NCBI GenBank assembly: GCA_039566865.1
Contig: CM076959.1
Location: 12,259,501-12,323,500 of the forward strand
Reading direction: 5' to 3'
Length of the DNA: 64,000 nt
Origin: Aurelia coerulea
Lineage: Eukaryota > Cnidaria > Scyphozoa > Semaeostomeae > Ulmaridae
The notes under the pieces are model-generated. The model was not told the origin of the DNA. It worked only from the letters and a program-made list of their open reading frames with translations, and did not search any database. Shown piece after piece: positions 50,788-60,979 of the stretch. How positions within the stretch are numbered: the first letter of the stretch is position 1; every line of letters starts with the position of its first letter. Made by a program: the position numbers and the translations under genes.

Positions 50788-51179
50788 TTTATTACAGCAT
50801 ATTAAATCAAAACAAAAAATTACAATAAGGAAATACAGAGTAACAAACTAACAAATTCATAAGGGAATTTGTATGCAGGGAATTTCTTAAAGGAGGAGCT
50901 CTCTCTATAGGTAAAACTAATCGAGGAAAGAACATCCCCTTGATTAAAAATAAAATTGTAGATTTTGATTGATAATAAAGATTCCATCAATTAAAGAACA
51001 ATGTCATCAGTTTCATATTTTAAGTATGACTGCTAATATTGGCTGTTTGTTTGAAGTTCTATGATTTATAGTTGGTGGCAAACAAAAGGAGTTTAAGATG
51101 ATGGCGGAAACTCATTACTGTTGAAGCTTGTTTTATAACATGCGATATGCTGCTCCAAGATTTTGCACCTGCATATCCT

Positions 51180-51530
51180 AGAGGCCTTTTATATGAGACC
51201 CGACATGAAACTAAAGCCATCGCCGATGCTGTACCAAAGACAATGATCGGCGATGAATTACAATTAAATGAAAACCGGGCTTAAAGGCGACATGAACTCA
51301 TGCCGGCATGAAAATTTAAAAAAATGCACTACTGTTTTACATGAGACCCGATATTGACCCGATATCAAATTGTCCACATAAGTCATGCATATTACAAGTG
51401 ACTTGGTGTAGATATTTGGGAAAGAAAACAAAGGCCATTTGGTTTTCAAATCGCCCTGATATGAAAATAATGTGTTTACATGAGATTTTTTCATGCCGGC
51501 ATGAATTTCATATCGGGTGCTGGTTTGACC
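51180..51530. repeat. Palindrome-rich repeat with CATGAGACCCGAT and ATGCCGGCAT motifs
   Basis: TGAGACCCGA occurs at about 51196 and 51340, with a related ACATGAGATTTTTTCATG at 51477. The palindrome ATGCCGGCAT occurs at about 51299 and 51493, and ATATCGGGT-type complements lie between. This looks like a foldback repeat, but termini were not resolved. Confidence 0.35.
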
Positions 51531-51600
51531 TTTGTTTGTTTGTCATCTTATTTGACATCGATCTTTTAACTTAGCTTACTATATACACTTACAGTGAGTA

Positions 51601-52294
51601 CCGGGTGACCCAGAAAAAAGTGACCCCCTTTTGCAATCTGTTATAAGGAAAAAAACAATAAAATGTCGGCAGACTTTTGAAGCATTTCAAACGCTACATT
51701 CTGTTGGTCTTCAACTTAAGACTAGCACTACACTATGAGTATTTTCGCAATTTTTTTGGGCAAGAAAAAGTTCCCGAATTAAGGGTTATGAGTCCACAAG
51801 GGCAAGATTTGGAATGTACCTGGAACCAGAAGTCGTGAAAAACAAGGTTTAGCCATCGAATTGACAGCCATTTCAGGCATCTTGCAAAAGAATTTTCAAC
51901 GAGGAGCTTTAGTTTCTATTTGCCTGAGAATATTTATACCTTGAAGTGCTTCCATTGGACTATAAAATTGCTCTTTGAAGACTTTCAACTGGGTTACCTA
52001 TTCCCAGGTTGAAATGTAGCACGCTTCTCGCTTGTTTTGAAGATTTCAAATGGCTGTAAATTGTTATTACCCATGTTTTTTACGATTTTTGAGCATTTCA
52101 GGCATGCCTTTTTCCTTTTCATGAAATCCTTAATTTTGGAAATTTACCATGCCGAAAAAAATTGCGAAAAATACTCAAAGCATCTGGCTAGTGCACTTTC
52201 AGCGACAGAACAACGTTTGAAGCATTTCAATCGGCCACTTGTCTCTAATTTCTGTAAAAGCTTGCTTTGGGTCAATTTTTTCTGGGTCACCCGG
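51601..52294. mobile_element. 694-bp mariner-type foldback element
   Basis: The ends CCGGGTGACCCAGAAAAAAG and ATTTTTTCTGGGTCACCCGG are inverted repeats. TA flanks both sides (51599-51600, 52295-52296). The arms pair for ~150 bp, including GAGTATTTTCGCAATTTTTT and its complement. No transposase frame. Confidence 0.82.
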
Positions 52295-52379
52295 TATAAG
52301 TATACTAATCTAAATCGATGATAACGAAAATATAATACAAATGATTACATAAATGTTTTCTACTATTTCATAATCTATA

Positions 52380-53910
52380 ATTTTCTAGAATTCGGATGAA
52401 AGTTGGCAAGCATTGCATTTGCAGTTTTGTCCATACCATTGTTTTATCAAACGTTTAAAAGAATTTAAATTGTCGGTGGATTTGATTTCGTTTGGCAATG
52501 CATTCCAGATGTGAGGTCCTAATGATCGAAGGCTATTAGAACCAAAGGTGACTTTATTTGGTCTATAATGCTGCAAGTCATATGGATTTCGTGATGAAGA
52601 TCTAAAAGATTATATTTTGAAAATGTCACTCATGAAAGACGGGTTTAGATGTTTCAATGTCTTGAAAACTTCTATACAGAGAACTCTCAGACGGGAAACA
52701 TGCATAGCACATCTTTCTGACTTCACAAGTAATTCGCTGTAAGAGGAACGGTGATGACTGTACAAAAATCTAAGAGCACGTTCTTGAATCTTTTCAATTT
52801 TTTGCAAAGACTTAGCTGATGAAAATACCATCCATACTAGCGGGCAATAATTAACGATTGGAATATACAAAACTCTGACAAGAACCCTCCTCTCACCAAA
52901 GGCAATTAATTGTTTGAGTCATTTGAGTACATTAAGTTGTGATGCAGCTTTTCTACAAAGCTCAGAGATATGCTGTTCAAAATTTAGCTTATTATCTAGG
53001 TGAATACCTAACGATTTGACCGTTTCTTCCGACTTGATCATTTTACCTTGGATGTCGATATTCTCTCCACAAGAATTTCTTTGGTCCTTTCTATGTAGGA
53101 GTGCATGGAACTTTTCTGGGTTTGCATTCATTTGATTTTGTTTTAGCCAAGTCAAAGCAACTCCAGCGTCTTCTTCCAGTACCCAAATAAAATCTGATAA
53201 GGTCTTGGAAAAACTAGCCAGAGCATTATCGTCGGCATAATTATGCAGTATTGCTCGTTTGATAAACAAAATAGAGCTCGTTTATGTAAAAATCAAACAG
53301 AATAGGGCCCAAGATAGAGCCTTGAGGTACCGCTGATAGAATAGTTCTATTCTCGCAGACTGTTTTCGCCGTTTCTGGTAAGAGTAGATAAGGATAAGAG
53401 CATTTTCAACCAAGCCATAGCATAGGCATGTAGTTTGGCTATTAGCAGATCGTATGGAATACGATCAAAAGCTTTGAACAGATATGTTGCGTGCCAGATG
53501 TTTTTCTGTAGGCAGTGATGAAGATTGAAAAGGACTCATTTAGGTATGGAATGTGTTTGTTTTTCAAAATCTTTTCATAGATTTTGGAAAAGACATTTAA
53601 AATACTGACTGGACGAAAACGTTTCTTTCAACTGTACGATTTGGCTCCTCTTTATCTAATGGGCACACCGCAGCACATTTTCCATTATCTAAAAACTTAG
53701 GGGTTCTTATCCTGCTGTTAATAGCATCTGTTAGAGGAAATGTGAGCTCGTCTGCTGCCAATAAAACAAGTTTTGGAGGTCTTTGATCTTCTCCAGTAGA
53801 TTTTATACCGTCCAATGACCTTAGTTATTTCCTAACTTCGGAATTTTGCACCTCGCTAAAAGAAAATGAAACAAACTTGTTATCATAGCTAAGACACTCC
53901 GGGCGGTTTT
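52380..53910 (-). pseudogene. Decayed CR1/L2-group LINE (RT portion), minus strand
   Basis: On the minus strand from about 53910: linker remnants (SFSFSEVQNSEVRK), AADELTFPLTDAINSRIRTP, and degraded palm blocks. Then AILHNYADDNALASFSKTLS with the catalytic YADD, LGIHLDNKLNFEQHISELCR, and a thumb (VNYCPLVWMVFSSAKSLQKI). The C-terminus is NSLRSLGPHIWNALPNEIKS with a CKCNAC end. Multiple frameshifts and stops. It is related to the fragment at 58483-58864, which shares the TLHNYADDNTLTAFSK motif. Confidence 0.8.
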
Positions 53911-54944
53911 TTGTATTTTTCAAGAATCAGTCTAATAATTGAGCTGCTGTTGTGTTTACATGATGTCGAACTCAGGCAAACTTGCGAAATGTTTTTGTGT
54001 GTGAGAAGAATGTCACCTTTACGTGCTTGCCTGGTATCATGTTGATGAACTTGCGAAAGCATATAAAATGCTCATGAAAACAAGATGGGAAAACTTATTA
54101 ACAGATTCATAAATGAATGTCAGCAGTTATCACTGGGTAATACCAGGTGTCTCAAATAATGGTCCTCCTAATTACAAAATCAACAAGCCTGTCATTGATA
54201 TTTCTTATGAATAGTCTGCACGCAGGCTACTTATGAATGGCAAAAAAGTCTTACTTATTATCTGAAAATACTTTTGAACGCCATAGAGAATGCACAGTAA
54301 AAGTAACAGAGGCTGTGCCCTTGCTCAGTATTGAATTCATGTTACGAATTTACTTATGCTATGTATGTAGTGAGCTTATGTTCAGTAGCTTGTCGTATGA
54401 AGAAAAGCACGACCCGATACGTTTATTGTTAAAAGGAAAGAAAATCCTCTAACTGAAAATATTGAAGATTTCTGAAATGTGCAATGGCAAAATCATAGCA
54501 AATTAGCAGAAGTTTCTTTCAAACCGTTCAGTTCAGAGGAATAGGTCATAAAAATTAAAACCAATGTTTTCATCTGGAAGCCATGCAAGACCGAGAATAA
54601 GTTAGTTTTTGACACAATAAAGTTGCACAACGGCATTGGTTATGCAAAGGTCCTCTACATAGAAATATATGAGGTAAGTCAAATATTGTATCTACTGTTT
54701 GCTTCATGTAGAGTGAATCAGCAACAAATATATTCATTGTTCGCAAAAGCATGCAACCAAAATTATAAAACCATTTGGAAAAATGATATCTCTGTGGTCT
54801 GGCTAAAAGCTTTACCTAATTTTGAGAGTTTATTCATAATTTACGATGCGCAACCTTGGTCTCAAATGAAAAAGTCTCGAAAAGTAGCTTCCATGGGTTT
54901 TGGATGGAATTATAAGTGATTGGCCCAATCAAATCCAATTTCTA
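53911..54944. other. Non-coding spacer with a MITE-end fragment
   Basis: 54435-54540 matches the right end of the dispersed MITE family (AAAATATTGAAGATTTCTG and a TTCTTTCAAACCGTTCAG block). A TACCAGGTGTCTCAAATAAT at 54145 resembles a mariner-type terminus, but no partner was found. The rest is unassigned. Confidence 0.35.
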
Positions 54945-56034
54945 AAGGTAATCGGCAGAGCATTTTTGCCATTTATAGACCCCCTGTTTCATCAAATATC
55001 ACAACGTTTTTCCAAGAACTATCATCCTGCATAAATAACGCTCTAGAAAAATACGAAAATGCTATTATTATAGGCGACATAAACATAGACTGGCAAAATC
55101 GTAGACACCCTGGTTTTGAGAATCTCAAAGAGTTCTGCGACGTTTTTGGTCTTGATAATTTAGTAAAGGACAAAACCTGTTTTACAGGGGATCATAGCTC
55201 TTCCATAGACATGATTCTCACAAATCGCAAACGAAAAACTGGATTAAGTGACAGCCATTCTTTAATAGCCACATGCATGAAGTCATGCGTTCCCCGTCTT
55301 AAGCCAAAAAAGATTGTTTACAGAAGTTACAAAAAGTTCTCCCCAGCAAGTTTCTTGTCGGACGTAAAAAACGCCAACCTCACATGTATTTCCGATGATC
55401 CAAATCTTGCCTATGAGGATCTGGTATGCAAGTTTCGTAAGATCGTAGATAAACACGCTCCTCTACGAACCAAAACCGTTAGAGGGAATGATGCACCTTT
55501 TATGAATAAAACATGGAGAAAGAAAATTTATAACAGATCTCGTTTGCAGAAAAAATTGAGAAAAACCGGACCAGAGAAAATGAACTTAATTTTAAAAAAC
55601 AGAGAAACAAATGCGTTTCCCTTAGGAAGAAGGCAATCAAGAATCATTTCAGAAGGGTGACAGAAAATGGGGTAATGATAAATAAGGACTTTTGGAAGTT
55701 AGTTAAACCATTCCTGACAAATAAAGGATGCTTATCAGGGAACGACATTTTGCTTGTAAAATATGATAAGATTATTACAGAAGACCATCAGCTTGTTGAA
55801 ACTTTTAATGATCGTTACATCAACATCTTAGAGAAATCAAGTGGGACAAAGCCACAAAGCCTGGCAGACACAAATGAACAAACTAGTGATAGAGACATCG
55901 TGAAACAGATTCTCGAAAAATATGCCAATCACCCTGGCGTATTAGCTATACTTCAAAATCCAGAAAACCATTTTTCAACCTTTTCATTTCGTGCAGTTAA
56001 ACCAAATGAAGTAAGGAAATTGCTACAAAACATA
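54945..56034 (+). pseudogene. LINE ORF2 endonuclease C-terminal part and linker
   Basis: Endonuclease motifs GDINIDWQ, SIDMILTN and LSDSHSLI are followed by the APLRTKTVRGNDAPFMNKTW linker. After a frameshift at about 55655 come NKDFWKLVKPFL and the pre-RT region HPGVLAI to RAVKPNEVRKLLQNI, where the inserted foldback begins. The N-terminal half of the endonuclease is missing. Confidence 0.82.
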
Positions 56035-56629
56035 CAGGGTGTCCCAAAAAAATTGTGCCCCGTTTTCATAAAGATTGCAGAAAAACGGCAAAAGATTTTT
56101 GCCAAATTTTTGCATGATGCTGCTCTTCAGATATTCAATTAAAGTTTGCAACCATCCCCGTAAAAATTCGTTGCAAAATGATGGAGCTACGACCTTCAGA
56201 AGACCAATTTTGCCTGACGACTGAAACCAGCAGTCGGCCATTTTGCCTTACTATTTTGCAGTGATAAGTGTCTTCACGTAAGGGAAGAAATAATTTCTGT
56301 GAGGTCAGAAATAGTGGAACTCTCCGAGGATTATCGGAATTTTGACGAAAGCTATGTAATTGGAGGCTGCTGTTTCATTTTCAATCCATGAAGCCATTTA
56401 TCGCTGAAAATAGTAAGACAAAATGGCCGACCGCTGGTTTCAGTGATCGGGCAAATTTGGTCTCCTGAAGGTCATAGCTCCATCATTTCTCGACGGATTT
56501 TTACGGGGATGGTTGGAAACTTCAATTGAATATCTGAAGAGCAGCATCATGCAAAATTTTTGCGAGAATCTTTTGCAGTTTTGTCACAATCTTCAGACAA
56601 ACGGGGCACAATTTTTTTGGGACACCCTG
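56035..56629. mobile_element. 595-bp mariner-type foldback inside the LINE
   Basis: The ends CAGGGTGTCCCAAAAAAATT and AATTTTTTTGGGACACCCTG are perfect complements. TA duplicates flank them (56033-56034 and 56630-56631). The two arms (~230 bp each) pair through most of the element, including CTGCTCTTCAGATATTCAAT and its complement. There is no coding capacity. Its insertion between linker and palm dates it after the LINE. Confidence 0.87.
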
Positions 56630-56631
56630 TA

Positions 56632-58020
56632 GATAGCAAAAAGTCAAACTGGAGAGGACCAAATTCAGCACGCCCCCCCCCCCCAACTTTTGTTTTAGCT
56701 TCGGAAGAACTGACTATACCCCTAACAGATGCAATAAATAATAGTTTTAAGAAATACAAGTTTCCAGATAAAGGAAAGCGAGCAGCCGTTACTCCTTTAG
56801 ATAAGGGTGAGCCGCTTCGTACAACGGAGAAAAACTTTCGTCCCGTCAGCATGTTGAGCGCTTTTTCGAAAATCTATGAAAAAATAATCAAAGATCAACT
56901 CATTCCTCATCTTGACCATTGTCTTTCACAGTTTATAGCGGCATATAAACAGCAATATAACACACAGCATGTCCTGGTAAGAATAATCGAAGAATGGATT
57001 TGATTTCAACAGCCTTTGCCTAATGTATAGTTATTTGGATTGCCGCCATCAAAGGGTAAAAATTGGTTCACATAAAAGTACCGCAAAAGAATAAGAATTG
57101 GGGTCCCACAAGGATCTGTCCTAGGACCTATGCTCTTTAACATATCTATAAATGATCTATGTCTTATGAGACTTGACTCAGAGATCTGCAATTTCGCAGA
57201 TGATAACACTATATACTCATGTGGGCTAGACCTGCAAGAAATAGTAACGAATTTGGAAAATGATCTCAGTAGATTATTGGAATGGTTAAAAAATGATGGA
57301 ATGGTAAACCCAAAAAAAATTCAGCTAATGTTCCTTGGCTTGAAAGGCAAGAGAGGATTGCGACTTAACATCGAGGAGAACAAATTACCTGCAACAGATC
57401 ATGTTAAATTGCTAGGGATTGAAATTGACAGCAAATTAAAGTTTAACAAGCATGTTAAAACGTTATGTTCAAAAGTCAACAAGAAAATCAGTGCCTTTTC
57501 TAGGCTAAATACGTATATTTCTAGAGAGCAAGCATTAACAATTTATAATGTGGTAATTTTATCGAACTTCAATTATTGCCCTTTGATTTGGCTATTCTGC
57601 AGTAAAGGTGCAAACAAAGAGATTGATCGCACTCATAAACGTGCTCTTCGGATCCTCTATAAAGACTATGAATGTTCCTTTGAAACATTGCTCACTCGAA
57701 GTGGCAGCTTCTGTATACATGTTAGAAATTTACAGAAATTAATGACAGAAATCTACAAGTCAATCAATCATATTAATCCATCGCTTGTATGGGAATTTCA
57801 TGAAAAGAAACATGTAACTTGCAATCTAAGGATACAAAATCTATGCAAACTGCCACAAACGAAGACACAGGGTTTTGGGCAAGACTCACTGTCCTTCAGA
57901 GGGAGTTTCGTCTGGAACACCCTCGATGACAGTGTCAAAAATGAGCCAACACTTTCGGTTTTCAAAAAGAGGATCAAGCACTGGGCTGGAGACAAATGCA
58001 CCGGCAAAATATGCCGCTAA
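56632..58020 (+). pseudogene. LINE ORF2 reverse transcriptase and C-terminus
   Basis: It resumes with SEELTIPLTDAINNSFKKYK and KNFRPVSMLSAFSKIYEKII. A gap near 57003 removes the block 3 palm segment with its catalytic Asp. RIGVPQGSVLGPMLF, EICNFADDNTIYSCG (catalytic FADD), LGIEIDSKLKFNKHVKTLC, FNYCPLIWLFCSKG and a CTGKICR end follow. The missing palm block makes it dead. Confidence 0.85.
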
Positions 58021-58157
58021 TTTTGCATAAAGTATATATATAGATACTTATTTTGTTTGTAAATAGTTGGTTTGAATTAGTATGTTTTTTTCGTAACTAT
58101 CGTAAATACCAACTTTAAATATGGATATAAGAATAAAAATAAGAATAAGAAAAGAAG

Positions 58158-58864
58158 ACGAAACCTTGACAATGATAATGTTGTGGGGGCCGTATTGATG
58201 GAACTTTCGAAAGCATTTGACTGCATCCCACATGATCTTAGACGAATATCCTCAGTCTAGGAGCCGCTCTGCTCTACATGGTTTCTCGTTGTACCTAGAG
58301 TGTCTTTTGGTGTGGAGTAGTGTGGTGTGGTATTGGGTTCTTTTGTTAGTTAAATTAGATTATTGTTTATATTTATTGTAAGAGTCATTCATAGTGGGGA
58401 CTAGATGACCATGTGTCTTTTCCCGCTATGATTGGCTCAGATTCTTGTATTGTTTTTTTCTTAGAGATTGATATAAAAAAAAATGATCTACTGGTTGCAA
58501 AATTATCTGCGTATGGTTTTCATGAAGATGCACTCGTTTATATCTACTCATACCTGAAACGTAGACAACAGTCAGTGCACATTAACAACACGTATAGTAC
58601 TTTCCAACTCGAGCTTTTTGGTGTACCGCAAGAATCTGTTCTTGGTCCAATCTTGTTTAACTTATACATAAACGATCTTTATCTTTATATAGAGAAAGCT
58701 ACTTTACATAATTATGCAGACGATAATACTCTAACGGCTTTTTCAAAATCATTCCCAAACCTGGTTAGAATATTAGAACAAGAATCAAATGTTGCCATAG
58801 ATTGGCTTGAAAGGAACCAAATGATTGCAAATCCGGACAAATTCCATGCTATCGTAGTAACAAA
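58158..58864 (+). pseudogene. LINE RT fragment split by a SINE-like insert
   Basis: 58158-58238 encodes VVGAVLMELSKAFDCIPHD. After the 244-bp insert the frame resumes at 58483 with LLVAKLSAYGFHEDALVYIY, FGVPQESVLGPILFN (a variant QE for QG) and HNYADDNTLTAFSKS. It ends abruptly near 58864, where the next LINE begins. It may be the host of that next insertion. Confidence 0.78.
58239..58482 (+). mobile_element. 244-bp SINE-like retroposon with 7-bp TSD and A-tail
   Basis: The insert interrupts the RT palm of a LINE fragment precisely. ATGATCT is present on both sides (58232-58238 and 58483-58489), and removing the insert and one copy restores the frame (HD-LL). The insert ends GATATAAAAAAAA. 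It has no coding capacity. A GTGGGGACTAGATGACCATG block and a CTATGATTGGCTCAGATTC block might be conserved tail modules. No tRNA- or 5S-like box A/B was convincingly seen at the head. Confidence 0.65.
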
Positions 58865-58989
58865 GTGAAAAACAAGACATCTATTGTGTATGAAGACACT
58901 GCGTCTGAAGTCGGTAGCCAAATCAAAGCTCTAAGGGAAAAGCAAGGAAAAAAGAAGAAAAGTAAGAAGAATGGACCAAAAATGCTAGT

Positions 58990-59188
58990 GTGCTTCTATG
59001 GAGGAGCGCTGGATGATATGTATCTGCGGGGGAAATTTTTTGTAGTACTGCGGAGGAGATATCGAAAGGACGCTATTAAACTAAATTAAACTATCCGCAG
59101 TACTATAAAAATTTCCCTCGCAGATATCTCCTCCGCAGTACTATAAAAAATTTTCCCCGCAGATATCTCCTCCGCAGTACTATAAAAA
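58990..59188. repeat. Small foldback with ~44-bp tandem units inside ORF1
   Basis: GCAGTACTATAAAAAATTTT-type units, each with a CCGCAGATATCTCCT block, occur two and a half times at 59095-59188. An inverted copy (GATATGTATCTGCGGGGGAA, then TAGTACTGCGGAGGAGATAT) lies at 59016-59065. The ORF1 sequence around GGACCA is similar on both sides. Confidence 0.6.
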
Positions 59189-59560
59189 ATGGGACCATCA
59201 CAAACTATCGCACAGAAGAATACAACCGAAGTCGAAGAACAAAAGAATGCTAACAGTGTATTGTCTCCTTCCCTAACTCAAATCACTGAGGAAATCAAAG
59301 ACAATCAGGTAACAAGCGAAATCAGCGTGGAAAAGAAAGATGCAAATGATAAATCATCGCCAAGATCTAGAAGCATAAACAAACAACGTAAAACGATAGT
59401 TATTGGAGACTCAATGGTCAAAAACGTAAAAGCATGGACATTAAAGGAACAATGCGAGAAAAACGAACACATCTACGTGTACGACTTCCCGGGAGCCACG
59501 ATTAAGGACATGGCAAGCTACTCCCAACCACTGGTTGAAAAGAAACCAGACACAATAATA

Positions 59561-60606
59561 CAGGCCAGTAGCACCTATTGGGGCCGGTCGGGCCCGGGCC
59601 CCCCAATAATTTCCAGAAGTTGAATTTTTTATTCTTCATAATAACATAGAAAACTGATCATCAGTGACAGGCCCTTGGCACTGAAGCGAATCAAGACCTA
59701 TCTAAAAGTTCAACAACAGCAAACTACCGCCTCGACCACCTGATGGTGAAACATGTGCACAATGACAGAGTTGATAAATTCAACCTTGTCAGCATCGTAA
59801 ACGAATTTGTCATAGATTCCAATCCAAGAAAATTTAACTTTGGAAAGCTCAACCCTTTTGACATCAGAAGCACTTCGTCAAGAGAGAAAAGTACCCAGAC
59901 TTCAAGAATCAATAATCATATCTAAACTGACGAGCTGTGGCGTGGTCCTCGAGATCCTTGAAAACCGAAGAGAAAATGCTTGGTATAGCTGGGAAAGAAG
60001 TTTCCAAGAAATGTCAAATCTTCCATTTTAGCATTGGCAAATATGGAATCAGGGGATGCATTCTTAGCCAAAGTAAAGGATGTTTCTTCAAAAATTTTCC
60101 TCATGCTTCAACTCATAAGAGAACTGTCACAACGCTATCAAAGATTCCTTGTCGCTAATGGCAAGCATGATATTGGGAGATGCATTCTAAGCCAAAGTAA
60201 AGGGCGTGGCCCCAAAAATTTTCCTGGGGGCTTCCCCCAGGCCCCCTTATTTCAATTCCGCCCATTTAATTTACTCTGGCCATGCCATGGCTTTCGTAGG
60301 ACGCCATGAAAATTGTGTGATGACTTTTGTAAATCAAATATCAAGTAAATCTTACGCAATGCTCTCGACAAAGTATTCTTATCCTATCGTAGTTTGATTT
60401 TAGCTAACCTGTTTGAAATATATTTGGATTCGTAAATTTCCTATTTTTCTCCAGGACCTTCGATCATAAAATGCCCTTTCAGCAATGCACAGAAGGGCAT
60501 TGCCAAAAGAAAAGAGGGCATTGAAAAGCCCCCGGACCCCCGGAAGCTTTACCCTTTCGGTGTGAATTAGTGCCCCTCCAATCTGAAAAATGCTCCTACG
60601 GGCCTG
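59561..60606 (+). mobile_element. hAT-derived element carrying a transposase C-terminal remnant
   Basis: The left end CAGGCCAGTAGCACC and the right end, GCTCCTACGGGCCTG, are imperfect inverted termini. AATAATA lies next to both, with an extra AAT on the right. G/C-rich blocks near each end (GGGCCCGGGCCCCCC; CCCCCGGACCCCCGG) are common in hAT termini. The interior includes, across frames, RLDHLMVKHVHNDRVDKFNL and VSIVNEFVIDS, resembling the C-terminal dimerisation region of hAT transposases. An ~80-bp block (TTCTTAGCCAAAGTAAAGGA) is duplicated at about 60025 and 60155. Confidence 0.6.
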
Positions 60607-60979
60607 AATAATAATACACTGTGGGACTAACGATCTCAACAAATCAGAAGTTACGATCGCTTCAGAAATTGTTGCATTGGCCAAAACAATAGGATCGAAT
60701 CAGATTGATGTATGTGTTTCAGGGTTAATTACGCGAGGTGATAAACTCGAGCAGAAAAGGCAGAGGACAAATTTTGTTCTGCAGGATAAGTGCTTCGAAG
60801 AAAGTATCACCTACATAGATCACCCAAACATCGATGCAGAGAAACACCTAAACAGAAGTCGATTACATCTAAATAGATATGGAGATGAGATTTTAGCGGA
60901 CAATTTACTAAAAGCATCGAGGATCTGACTTAGGCCTAGCCCAACTGTAATTACAAGGTATCAAGAGGATGAGTCTGAG

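Larger units (their letters stand above)
54945..58157 (+). mobile_element. 5'-truncated CR1/L2-group LINE, split by a mariner foldback
   Basis: It starts within the endonuclease (IFAIYRPPVSSNITTFF), continues through linker, RT and C-terminus to the stop at 58018-58020, and has an AT-rich 3' UTR with an (AATAAG)n-like tail at about 58125-58157. Frames shift near 55655 and 57004, and a 595-bp element interrupts it at 56035. Confidence 0.85.
58866..60928 (+). pseudogene. LINE ORF1 with SGNH esterase, broken by two insertions
   Basis: The first part encodes a Lys-rich coil (SQIKALREKQGKKKKSKKNG). After the small palindrome comes an acidic linker, then the esterase block I (KTIVIGDSMVKNVKAWTL) and KPDTIIQ. 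The hAT derivative interrupts here; the frame resumes at 60616 with HCGTNDL (block III, G-x-ND). It ends with the late block AEKHLNRSRLHLNRYG and stop at 60926-60928. All esterase blocks would be present without the insertions. Confidence 0.8.
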
